From: Puccinia triticina
Taxonomy: Eukaryota; Basidiomycota; Pucciniomycetes; Pucciniales; Pucciniaceae
DNA length: 64,000 nt
Direction of reading: 5' to 3'
Assembly (NCBI RefSeq): GCF_026914185.1
Contig: NC_070575.1
Span: 2,749,001-2,813,000 of the forward strand
Shown: in pieces, positions 41,111 to 51,505 of the stretch
Layout: the number at the start of each line of letters is the position of its first letter
Numbering within the stretch: the stretch's first letter is position 1
Made by a program: the position numbers and the translations under genes
Notes under the pieces: model-generated
The model's input: only the letters and a program-made list of their open reading frames with translations
What the model was told of the DNA's origin: nothing
Database searches by the model: none

Positions 41111-42814
41111 CACCAGGGGTGATTTTGACGCACTCTCCAGAGAGTGCCATACTGTACCCTTTTTCCGGAACTGTGCTGGATGCTTTTGGTGAAATTACTG
41201 TAAGAAATAATGAACAATACTTGAACTCATCCACAACCGTTCTGAAACTGATCCTGGATTCATCCATAAATCCTCAAGAATTTATGTAGAACTCAACAAG
41301 AACTCAATCAGAACACAGCTGAAACAACCAAGACACACTGGCCACAATTAAGGCCCCGTTTGGCACCAATATAATTATAGGTGATATAATCGCTGATTGA
41401 TTCAATAAAAAATAGAAAATTCAACATAAAGCCTCCAAATTTTTTTTGGAGGCAACCTGAACTGCTGGGCTCTTCAACTTTGAAATCAGATTCAACTGAT
41501 TCAGCCATCTTCAGCACCACAATACCATTATATCACTTTTGACCAATATGAAGTGATATAATGGTATTATGGTGCTGAAGATGGCTGGATAAGTTGATTC
41601 TGGGCTCACAGTTGAATAGAACAGCACTTTAGTTTGCCTACAAAAAAAAATTGGAGGCTTCATGTTGAATTTTTTAAATTCTCTTGAATTAATCAGCAAT
41701 TATATCACCTATAATTATATCAGTGCCAAACGGGGCCTAAATCATAACTCAATTTGACCTTTTTGTTAATTGTGATGATTTCTTGGGATTCAATTCATAT
41801 TATTCACATGCTCATGAATGTGTTCATTTTTTTTACTTTGCTAATTTTTCCCTTATGTGCGCGCGTAAAATGTTGTTACAAATTGTAGGCTGGGCCTCTT
41901 TCAGATCAACAACACATACACACCGGTTAGAATGATGTGAAAGGCCCACCTGAATTGTCATATTTCCCTAAATAAAAGCAGGTATCATCTATAATTGAGC
42001 CAAAAAAGGATGAAAATAGGGTGAAAGTATGTGTCAAGTCAAGCTTGGAGTTTTGCTGTACCAGATTTCAGCTAGAAAACCTGGATTCTTAACACATATA
42101 AGATTGTGATTTGTTTTTATGGTTTTTTGGTTTCTCAATGTCTCCATGCACATGCATGTGAGCTTTTTTCCATTTTTACAATGTCACCTTTGTGTACGCG
42201 CGTACATTGTGGTGACAGATCACCAGAGGGGCCTTTCACAGCTCCATGACAATTAAAAACTGGTCAGAAAGCCATTAAAGCCCCAGCTAGTCACATTTAT
42301 GTTATGTGAAACCCCTTGCACATAGAGAAATTGATCAACACAAATTCACCATAAATGATTGAGAATTGGGCATTGAGTAAATATCATTTCATTATAGGTT
42401 GTAATTGAGTTATCCTTAAGGAATGGAACAGTTTTATACAACATTGCATGAGGTTCTTGATGAGAGAGATGAAGCGGGAAAAACCTGAAGTTCACAGGAT
42501 GACAAGACTGTGACACTTGAGGGAGTGAGAAGATGGTTCTGATTCACTGGAGAAGAAAACTCCTGAGGCAATCATGTGTAGACTATATACATGACTGACA
42601 GTGTTTTAGTAGAAGCATAGAGAAACTAAGATATAAGCATACTCTAGCTCAACAGTTCCGTGATACTTCATCATAAATTATGAAAGACTTCCCATTGACT
42701 TCTGAATAATTTATCAATCATTTCCTAATAGACATCTAACTGACATCAGACCCAGAACAACATAAAATTACAGTCAGGCACTCTCTGGAGAGTGCGTCAA
42801 ATCCTCCCCTGGTG
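41111..42814. mobile_element. Non-autonomous TIR transposon, 1.7 kb, with 3-bp duplication
   Basis: About 38-bp inverted ends: CACCAGGGG then GACGCACTCTCCAGAGAGTGCC on the left, and the complementary order on the right ending CCCCTGGTG at 42814, with about three mismatches. Each end contains a secondary palindrome, GCACTCTCCAGAGAGTGC. Direct repeats CCT flank it (41108-41110 and 42815-42817). The inside has no transposase; it holds a nested MITE, GTGCGCGCGTAA and GTACGCGCGTAC motifs, and GTGAAAGGCCC / GGGCCTTTCAC in inverse orientation. It interrupts the 3' end of the Tnp2 gene. CACTA-like assignment is inference from the 3-bp duplication. Confidence 0.85.
41352..41737. mobile_element. PIF/Harbinger-type MITE, 386 bp, nested
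   Basis: Ends GGCCCCGTTTGGCAC (41352) and GTGCCAAACGGGGCC (ending 41737), with the inverted match continuing as ATAATTATAGGTGATATAAT. Flanked by TAA on both sides (41349-41351 and 41738-41740), the duplication type of PIF/Harbinger elements. The centre (about 41500-41590) is another near-perfect hairpin with arms of about 37 bp around TTGACCAATATG. The whole element can fold on itself. Confidence 0.92.
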
Positions 42815-42817
42815 CCT

Positions 42818-43302
42818 GTTTGGTCTTTTTCCGTCTCTGATTGGGCTTGTTTGTGAATCTTTGTATGATGCAGGGGTGGGAAAGTCTGGTAGAAGGCTCT
42901 TCTTAGTAATGTTGGAAGGGGATTGGTGGGGTTTTCCAGCTGGTTCTCAGGCGTGCAGGGAAGGGTTGTATTATGCGTCTTTGATGACATTGTGAATCAA
43001 AAGCCCCCCTTCTAGGCAGTAAATTCTTTCAAACTAACATTGGTCACTGTTACTTTGGTGTTGTACTTCAGCTGCAACTGTGTATAAACTCTTAAATCAC
43101 CCGGATATTTCACTTTTCTGCCTTAGTTGCCTCCCTGTTCATCCAGTATTGTGCCTCAGATTTGCCTGCCAAGTGTTTTGTCAAATCATTGCTTGTCACT
43201 GATCACCTGTATTGTCCAGCCACTTCCACCAAATCCCTTGCCTCACGTTGATATCAGCCTGGTTTTCCAACCCGTCCAACACTCCATCTATACTGCTGAA
43301 TC
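42818..43302. other. Interval without a recognised gene
   Basis: An open stretch at 42818-42995 follows the TIR element in a frame that could be the tail of the interrupted Tnp2 gene. The rest shows no gene or repeat. Confidence 0.35.
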
Positions 43303-44967
43303 ATGAGTACCACAGATCTACCTTCCGCTGATCAGCCCGGCAGTGCTCCGCCCCCTTGGGCTCAAGACAAGGAGTGGATTTCGTCCCTTGTTGATTGTCT
43401 GGTCCCCAAGTTTCAAGCAGTACCGGCTAGTTCTGGGGGAGATGCTGCCATGCAATCTGATACTGAGGGCAAGTCATTTGACAGTGTGACTTCCCTGCGA
43501 TGAGTCAGCTGACATGTTGCACAATTGTAGATAATGGTCCGGCCGCCAACCAACAATCCCCATCAGTGCTGGTGGATTCATTGCGATTAGACCCGAGGTT
43601 TGTGGTTGAGAACACTAGGAAAGCAAGAAGCAAAGCTCAAGTGGCGGAGGGCAAGAGACAATGTGGGTGTCATGCAAAGGGGATCGCGGAGAAAGGAGCG
43701 CTAACCAAGCACTGCAACAAGTACTCCCGTGGCATCCAAGGATTTATCAAGTTCTTTCTGGGTCATCCGGATTGTCCTCAAGACTACCCGCCACCTCCCT
43801 CCCCGGCAGAACTCACAAACTTATATTGGATTGAGAAGAGGCAGGAAACAATCATTGCCCAACTGGATTGAGTTCGTTAAGCCCTGGGCGCAAAGACACC
43901 CGCCAAGGTTGACTACTATGTTGCACTAGCAGAAAAGGAGATACGGCAAAATGTTGTTTTACCCGGCTTCACCTCAGCGGCTGGCACCGGTTCTGCCAAA
44001 GGCTGCAGGCCAATCAGCCTGCAAACCAAGGCTGACGTTGAGAGGGCCCTAGCCTTGGCCGGGATATCACAAATGACCTTTGAGTGGGATAATGTTTATG
44101 GTGGGAACTCTGCGTGGAATTTGGCTGTTGTTGAAGTACTGGCAATCAAGTCTGTTGAATGGATTTGGTGCACAACACCCGTCAGTGAGAATCAGGCCGG
44201 CCAAGGACCTGCAATCATCCAACAATGGCTGCAGACCAAGTCCTGCGAGCTTTGAGAACTTCGGGACATGCCAGTGGACATTTACGACAAGATGAGACAA
44301 GAGAAGGCAACCAAAGGACAATACCGGCGCTGGCAAAAAAAAGTAATTTGTGAATTTGCATCAACATGCATCTGGGTGTACCCCCAAGCTTTGGAGACTG
44401 ACTTCTTTGGGATGCTTTCTGCAGATTATGGAAAACAGATGCTCCATGGTTGACAAATTGTATGAAAAGAACATTGCACTTGCAAATGTTGTGGAGCAAA
44501 AGGAGCTTGGGTCAGACATTGAAGATGGCAAGCCAAATGAACTGCCAGTCAGTATGATACCCGATTGGCAGAGTCATGATCTCACCGTCATCCTCCATTC
44601 AATCAACAAGATGGTACAAGCTCACGCCAAGCATCACAAGACAATTGCAACCCACACAAAGTTCTACTCCCGCTCCAAACGTAACTACAAGCGAACCAAG
44701 GGAATTGTTGGCGTCCCTCAAGGGCTGCCCATCGACTGCTACGCAAAAAGCTATTGGGATTGGTTGAGCGACTATGAGCGGGAAATGGTGTCAAACGTCT
44801 CTCCAATTGGCCTAGACGTCATTGCGAGGAATTTGGAGCAGCGCTTTGCCCGTCAAGCGGGAACGGCGGGATCTAGTTCGGTGCCGCAGGGGTTAAGCGG
44901 CCCTCCTTCATTCCACGCAGGGCCCAGCAAAAGGTTTGGAGGACCTGGAAGCTCAATGGTTGAGTAG
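43303..44967 (+). CDS. Multi-exon gene of unknown function (paralogue of 32364-33500)
   Basis: Starts MSTTDLPSADQPGSAPPPWA. Further segments in other frames are 43530-43871 (RKARSKAQVAEGKRQCGCH, a basic Cys-containing stretch), 43895-44255 (FEWDNVYGGNSAWNLAVVEV), 44268-44453 and 44453-44967 (TKFYSRSKRNYKRTKGIVGV, YAKSYWDWLSDYEREMVS). They would be joined by short introns or by indels; splice sites were not all resolved, so it may be a pseudogene. The C-terminal domain is shared with the minus-strand copy. No known family is recognised. The position beside a Tnp2 transposase suggests a transposon-linked companion protein (inference). Confidence 0.45.
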
Positions 44968-45306
44968 GGAATGGGTATGGGTGGGATTTTATGAAATTTG
45001 GGCAGCGGAGGCGTACATTATCTTTTACCTTATGCTATTATCCACGTCGGTGATGGGGTTCTTATTTCCTGTTGGTGAGAGTAATTGAATGCAATCTGCT
45101 CCACCCTTATGTGAGCTGTGATGCCACCCTGTCAACTGGCCAGAATCCGCTGTATCTTTGTGCCAAGATACTACGTCCTTATATGGGATCAGATATTTTG
45201 AGGCTGCATTGCCTTACATGAGAGAAAAGGGCTGTGGTGTATCAAGAGGGCCACGCTGGTGTGACCACCTGTGCCACAGCCAGCAGTGAAGCAGGGGGCC
45301 CCTGCT

Positions 45307-45344
45307 TGTCCACCCTCACGTTTGGCCGAACGCGAGGGTGGACA
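45307..45344. repeat. 38-bp palindrome, copy P2
   Basis: Left arm TGTCCACCCTCACGTTTGG, right arm CCGAACGCGAGGGTGGACA; two mismatches between arms, no spacer. Confidence 0.9.
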
Positions 45345-45933
45345 GTCCCGCGGGTGTCACAAGGACCACGCTGCAGGTGTCACTGATGCACGTCCATCAA
45401 TCCAAACACAGGAGCAGTGTTGCGTCAGCCGTCAAACTTGTCTTGTCTCTGGACCCCAGTGCAAGATGCACAAAAAACTTGATGGGGGATGCCTCCATTC
45501 AACCTTGTACACACACTACCCAATGATTTATGCATGTCAAAACCACAGATCCTCCACTGGTGAAGCTGTGCTTCTGCGGCACATTGCTCCCATGCAGTCC
45601 TCATTACAAGTGTTCCAACCATGGCTCCTGCCACACAAAGAAATGAGCAGCCACACCGCTTGGTGCCTGAAATCTTGTTGACTACTTCCTCAGGAGTGCA
45701 AATTAAATCATCAGCAGCAAAAGCAATGCTCCCAACACCTTCCGTGGCTGTCCTCAGCTGTTGTGCATTATAAGGTCAGGTGAGTCAATCCTAGCCACAC
45801 CCCAGTGTATATTGACGTACAGTTATGATAAGAGTGCCATCCATGGTGAGGACATTAGCAACATGGTACGTGCACCAGTAGTGTGAAGTGTCACCCCATT
45901 GCACAAGGACAAGCCAGATTCCCCAATGTCAGA

Positions 45934-45971
45934 TGTCCACCCTCACGTTCGGCCAAACGTGAGGGTGAACA
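45934..45971. repeat. 38-bp palindrome, copy P3
   Basis: Left arm TGTCCACCCTCACGTTCGG, right arm CCAAACGTGAGGGTGAACA; two mismatches. Further flanking bases CCCAATGT and ACATTGGG are also roughly complementary. Confidence 0.9.
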
Positions 45972-46277
45972 TTGGGCAACACATCTGGTGACATAAGAAT
46001 GCCAACTGTGAAATCAGGCCCTTTTTCCGTGAAACCTGCTTACAAGCGTGGCCTGCGGCTTCTGTCATCATGTCACCTGGATAATGTTGCTCCAGCGCTT
46101 GCGCCGCACAAGCTGATGTCAATCCAGCAACCAAGTACCCAAAGCAAGCAGCTCACATTTTAGCTGCAACCCCCCATTTGATGAACCTAGAAACTAATGA
46201 CATCCGTGGTGGTTCCCCCTGCCCCTTGCTAGAGAAATGCCACATCAAGCTAGGCAGTACCTCATCAGGACATCCAA

Positions 46278-46315
46278 TGTCCACCATCACGTTTGGCCAA
46301 ACGTGAGGGTGGACA
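46278..46315. repeat. 38-bp palindrome, copy P4
   Basis: Left arm TGTCCACCATCACGTTTGG, right arm CCAAACGTGAGGGTGGACA; one mismatch. The open frame 46237-46581 crosses it but is judged non-coding. Confidence 0.9.
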
Positions 46316-46980
46316 TGTCACGCAGGCTACCCCAACAATTCCTCTTCAACTCCATGGGTGACACGGTTGGCCACATAACCCACCAGGCCACCCTCCACAC
46401 ATCAACCGCAACCAGATCCTTGCCCTCCTGCGTTACGCTTCGCAACAATGTTGTCATTTTTGCTGGGACTGCCGGGACTGCACATGTGGAGCGCATGCCT
46501 TGGAGATGCATAGTATCTCCCGCAGATGCCCTCACTATTTTCAGGAATTGGCCAATCACACATGAGTCACATGATCCATAAGTTGTAAGCCATGGGTTCC
46601 TTGGTCAACCTGTGCCCCCATGCATCAGCAAATGTCATATCAAAGGGACATGTTGATTGGGGATACACAAAGGCCTTGTACAACTGACCCTCACAAACGA
46701 CCTTCTCCCCACCTCACAACGCTTGAATACTGGCCACTTCCGGCCCTACCAGCCCCCAATCTGCCCTTCCTCCCCATCTTCTTTCCTCCAGGCGCTCACT
46801 TCCTTCCTTACAACCCAACCATACCAGCATGGAACCTGCCGCTGACTCCAACCCTACCAACCAGTCCAATGCTGGTTCCAAAATCGCCAGCAATCCAAGC
46901 TCCCTGGGCTCAACTCCACCTCCAAGTATATTATTTTTCACTGTCCCCGTTTTTTATCTGTATCAATGCTGAATTCATGC

Positions 46981-48934
46981 AACAGCCGAACAGGACCTCA
47001 TGCAAAACATTCCCGGTCACCCAGTTCATGCCCCTTCCTTCCGCGAGTTTGCCCTTCAGAATCTACCCTCAGCGCCCCCCGCCTCCCTGGCTCCGCGAGA
47101 GGCCATCTTGCCAACTGAACTCCAGGAAATCACCACAGAAGAGTTTGACCGCAGCATCAAAGAGGCTGCACGATCTACCCAGGCAATTCTTGCCCTCAAG
47201 CTACCACAAAGCTGCAAACACAAAGCTCAAGACCTAGTGTCTTCCATCAAACAAAGTAAACGCAGTGAGTCCCACTGCCCCCGCCTATAGCCCCTTTGCA
47301 CCCCAGGCACTTACATCTCAGCTCTCTCCCCACAGAGTGGGAGGAAACCAGCATTGTTCCGGATGATGAAGACATCAAAATTGCCTGACCCAGCCGCCCG
47401 TCACCAACAACAATCTCAAGTGGGAAGCCGGCAAGCAAAAAGACAACTAATAGACCACGAACCAAACCCGGATCTGTTAAGACAGTCAATCTTCTCTCCA
47501 GGACTCCAGCATCTTCCACCGCTCTTCCTGCACCGGAAAAGAGTCCTTCACCAACCAACGGTCATCAAAACTCACCCATTGGCTCCCCAAAAGAACCAAT
47601 TAACCCTTGAGCAGATGGGCCACAGGACTCCACTGGCGAGAACTCATCCGGTGGGACAGCTAGAATGCAGTCACCCCACCCCGCCAACACTAGCCTTACC
47701 ACACCCCTCGGAAACACAGAGAAAACAGCAGGCCTCAATCCACCTCCACGTGACTGTCCAGCCGACCCAATTATTGCCCCTGTCTCTACCACTTTGAACG
47801 TGACAAAGACCGCGGAATTAGCCCCTACAGGCCCACAAGTTGCCTCCAACCGTTCACCTGACCCCGCTCAAGATAAAGCCCATACAGATCACGTCAACTC
47901 TGGCAAACTTCAATCCGAGTCAATGCTCAATTGTGATTCCATCTCTTTGGCTCAACCCAGCGGCGCGGCCAGAGGTCCACCCAATTCTACAACCCCAAAC
48001 ACCAATCAGCAGCACACCCAAACGTCTCATGCAGGTCCAGAACCTACACCTCCGCTGGCTAAGCTGACAATCATCAAATCAGACCAGATCCAGATGGAAG
48101 TGATGACTATCAGTCAAGCGTTTGCTGTCTCCAAGCCAACCTGGTCAAAGTATGTCGCAACATGGCAGGCACTTGCTCCCCTGCTGCAAAACTGTGCCCG
48201 CGCTTGCTTGAATCCACCTCCTTCCCCCTCCTTGTTCCATTTACAACGTACTGCCTGCACCTACGTTTCATGGATCCAGACAATCAACTCGCTTGGTGAG
48301 TATGTCCAGTGCCCACCGCCGGAAGACCCATTACACCCGCTAACAACCCCACACCTCTACAGCCGACAAATTCCTTAACCCATCCGAGGACAAGCAATGT
48401 TATTGCCTAGATATCCTTGACCTGCCGTTACTAGCGAGTTTTGGTCAGAAGCACAACAGTCTCCGACCCACAACCAAAATTGATCATCCAGAGTCTACCC
48501 TTGTTTGATGCCTGTACCGCTTGCATCACCCACCCCAACACATTACGGCCAACTGGGCCAGGATTGTCGCCGCCTCTGTGGAACTGATGGCTGATAACCT
48601 CTTCAACCCACCACCAGTCAGCTCCAATCCAACTGATGACCACATCACTAGAGGTGTTCATGCCCTCATCTATCTCAACGCGTTGAAGAACTCCTCATCC
48701 ACCTTTGATCATCCCTTGGACCAGAACAACCCTGGAACAAAGCCAACACAGCGCCTGCACTCAGTCAATGTTCTTCACAAATTCTGCAATGTGATTATAG
48801 ATGTCTTGATGGCTTATATCATATTGCAAACCCATGCACTCAGCAAGGCCCCGTTGACGGCGGCAAAAAAAAGGCAAATACCCGCGCAAATTGAGACCCT
48901 TCCAGCACCCCAACCTCCACCAAGTCTAATATAA
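46981..48934 (+). pseudogene. Multi-exon protein of unknown function
   Basis: First visible exon about 46981-47264 (ELQEITTEEFDRSIKEAARS), ending at GTGAGTCCC. The intron ends CTCCCCACAG at 47335. The second exon, 47336-48295, is long and Pro/Ser/Thr-rich and ends with TACTCGTGG-like conserved sequence (YVATWQALAPLLQNCARACL, TYVSWIQTINSLG). The intron 48296-48361 ends CTCTACAG. The third exon (48362-48934) has DKFLNPSEDKQCYCLDILDL and ITRGVHALIYLNALKN. TGA codons at 47386, 47608 and 48506 interrupt an otherwise continuous frame. No domain is recognised. Confidence 0.5.
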
Positions 48935-49744
48935 AGCAAGTCCTTTTGGGTGTCAATAAATCTTTGGCGGACGCAACCCAAAGCCTGCAAAAGTATCAAA
49001 AAAAACAAAACTTTCAGCCACTTGTTTACTTCATTCTTGGACATATAATCTGTAAGGTTTATGGGGATCACGCATGAACAGTATTGGCGCTGATGTAAGT
49101 TTTTCTCTCATCCAAGTTTATTAAAGACAGGGAAACACAAAACCAAAGATCAAGGGTTTCCCCTACAATTCACACAAATTACAAAAAAAAAAAGTCAAAG
49201 GTTCCCCCTATTCTGTCACAAGAAAAAAAGTATGGGCCTATCCAACAAATAAAATTGACACAAAATAGTGACAGCAAACACAAAAAAATCAAAAACCCAA
49301 CAGAGACACCCCACTACCCATCCCCGTCTAGCGGGGTAATTAAAAAGTAGTGACCAGCTGATGACCCCCAGCGCGCCGCAAGGGAATTATGCAAAGGGGG
49401 GGCACCAAATAAGCCCCCCAAACTGCGCAAATGCAACAGCGGAGGGGCATGAGCCAAACCCCTGGCTGGAAGTGCAGCACAGCGGTTCGACTGAGGAACA
49501 ATCTCCCCGCACACCAGCCCACCTTTTATAGACAATCTGGGCTCGCCTCAAGCACAACACCACAAACTGTCAGCACCGCGCCCCATCCCAACCCCCGCCA
49601 TTGTCAAGGCAATAATCACCGCGCCACTGCTCACAAGCCAAAAGTAACCTCCGCCTTTCAAAACGGTCCTAACCAGGTAAGGGACCAGTTACCACTCTCA
49701 TGGACACCAGCCACCAGCCCACACGCCCATCACAACTACGTGCT
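48935..49744. other. Interval without a recognised gene
   Basis: A-rich (many CACAAAA runs at 49130-49310), then a GC-rich stretch at 49370-49600. No coding similarity identified. Confidence 0.35.
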
Positions 49745-50410
49745 TAGCGCACCCTGGCCATGCCCTCCTCCGTTGCCATCTGGTCCCTTGCCCCCTCCCC
49801 CGCACACACCCGGCTGGCCATTGGCTGCAACCACGGCGCCATCGCTGACAACCAGCTTGAGCTTGTCTGCAAGCTCAACCCCTGCAACACCCGTCTCCTC
49901 AGCCTCGCCTGGGGCATCTCACCCTCCAAAACTCCTCTCCTGCTCCAGGAACCCAACAAATTGCAGCTCTTCCTTGTCGCCGGCGGTGCCAATGGGCCGC
50001 CAGCGCCGGCCGTTGTCTCAACCGGATGACCGTTGAGAAACTCCAGGGAGAACACACACTTGTCTGGACTGTTGCCCTCCTCAAGTCAGTCGCCCTTTCT
50101 CTCTCTCTCTCTCACCACACCAGCCGCCTCTGAAAACATCTCTATCTCTCCAGTGGCACAATAATCTTGGGCAATTTGCATTTCTGGGACGCCAAGTCGT
50201 GTGTGCGGCGCCAGACAATCCGCGCCCATTGCGCCAACATCCTTGGCATTTCTGCCGACGGCTGTTTGGTGTTCACCTTTGGCGTTGACCAGAAGACCCG
50301 CCAGCTCACCCTCCACATCCAATCCCTTGCCGGCAACACGAGCAAGACAACGGCCCCCCAGTCGCGCTGGCTGCTGGCCGCCTCCCATCGCCTCCACTCC
50401 CACAATAGAG
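49745..50410 (+). pseudogene. UTP4: Truncated fragment of the WD40 U3 snoRNP protein UTP4
   Basis: UTP4 (cirhin in animals) is a WD40 subunit of the t-UTP part of the small-subunit processome, acting in nucleolar pre-18S rRNA processing. Here, pieces in order are PAHTRLAIGCN (49808), ELVCKLNPC (49860), a frame change, then RMTVEKLQGEHTLVWTVALL (50023), an intron 50085-50152 (GTCAGT to CTCCAG), then GTIILGNLHFWDAKSC (50157), IRAHCANILGISADGCLVFT, GVDQKTRQLTLHIQSLAGN and RWLLAASHRLHSH (50372). The repeat expected as SGDSxGxVxFWD is shortened by about four codons at LGNLHFWD. Sequence similarity ends abruptly at 50405, well before the rest of a protein of about 700-900 residues. This is a dead, partial copy among transposons. 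Confidence 0.8.
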
Positions 50411-51389
50411 TTCATGTGCCTGTTGATGTATCAGTTGAAACTCAAAGTTTTCAAACCTTGTGCTATTTATCCTTTATTTTGCCTCTCAATGCAAAGGTCT
50501 CCCTCAAAACCCTATATTTCTTTCTTCCTTCTCAGGAACCAAGTTTGGTAGTTTGCCTCATCTTGTGTATAAATCTGACAGTTTGATTTTTGATTAATTA
50601 CTGATGCCATACATACCACCAGTCTAAAATTTACATCAAAAATTTCAAACACAAACCTGGCAGCCTGGATTAATAAAAAACAGACATAACCTATCTTTCT
50701 TTGACACTTTCCAACTACCTAGGTAGAATGAAAGCTTTATAAAATATCCCTTCAGATTGTAGAAAAAATTGTGTTTGCAGGATGAGAGATTTTTTCATCA
50801 GATACTATAATGATTCTGCATGAGGCATGAGGGGGAGGCATTGAGATTTTTCAAGCTCACTGAATGTAGGATTTCCATTTATCAAATCCCAGCTCTAGGC
50901 AACAAGATTCTATTTGACTCAACTCAACAAAAATCAGTAAGCCCATGCCAAGTCAGATGGAAAACAGGGACCCTGAACAGTGCTCAAATAAAATTAGAAT
51001 AGAAGTCTAATTACTGATCATGAAATGCCATCATGGGGTTTCCATTCATCTATCCATTTATATATAACATTCATTAGTTAATTTTGTAGTTTATGAATAA
51101 GTGTTTTGAATATCTCACTTTCAAATTCATAAATTTTTTCACTGTGTTTGTGGTACAGAAGGCAATCTTGGCCCATGTTACAGATGTTTCCATTGAGCCC
51201 CTGTTACTACAGTGCTATAATGGGCCAATTTCACCTTCTGTACCATAAACACAGTAAAAATATATGTGGATTTCAATGTGAAGATACTGAAATCATACAT
51301 TAATAAGCTGCAACATATACTGGGAGATCACAGACTTACATAAATTGACTCCTGCAGCGGCGCAGCCGCCTTGGCCTCTAGTTACATTA
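50411..51389. other. AT-rich non-coding interval with a foldback sequence
   Basis: No gene recognised. Contains an inverted repeat (51113-51176 against 51231-51291). At 51355-51385 a GC-rich block CAGCGGCGCAGCCGCC marks the point where minus-strand pol similarity ends. Confidence 0.5.
51113..51291. repeat. Inverted repeat, arms of about 60 bp
   Basis: ACTGTGTTTGTGGTACAGAAGG (left, about 51139-51160; shown here in parts ACTGTGTTTGTGG and TACAGAAGG) faces CCTTCTGTACC and ATAAACACAGT at 51235-51260. Weaker complementarity extends outward (AATATCTCACTTTC / GTGAAGATACTG). The spacer is about 70 bp. Could be a small MITE; no flanking duplication was identified. Confidence 0.6.
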
Positions 51390-51505
51390 AAAGCTTCTAC
51401 TCTAGTAGTTGTCATCTCAAATGCAGTATTGGGACTACTGAGTTGATAAAGTGGGCCACTGATTTTTGCAAAATCCTCAATTCGTTGCCTATAGTAACTT
51501 GCAAA

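Larger units (their letters stand above)
44968..46980. other. Interval without a recognised gene, carrying three palindromes
   Basis: No protein similarity is seen. It holds palindromes P2-P4 and, at 46502-46523, a GGAGATGCATAGTATCTCC hairpin related to one at 59018-59050. Confidence 0.4.

Noticed and set aside
46237..46581. 114-residue plus-strand frame across palindrome P4
   Set aside because: Palindromes lack stops in several frames; nothing else supports coding.
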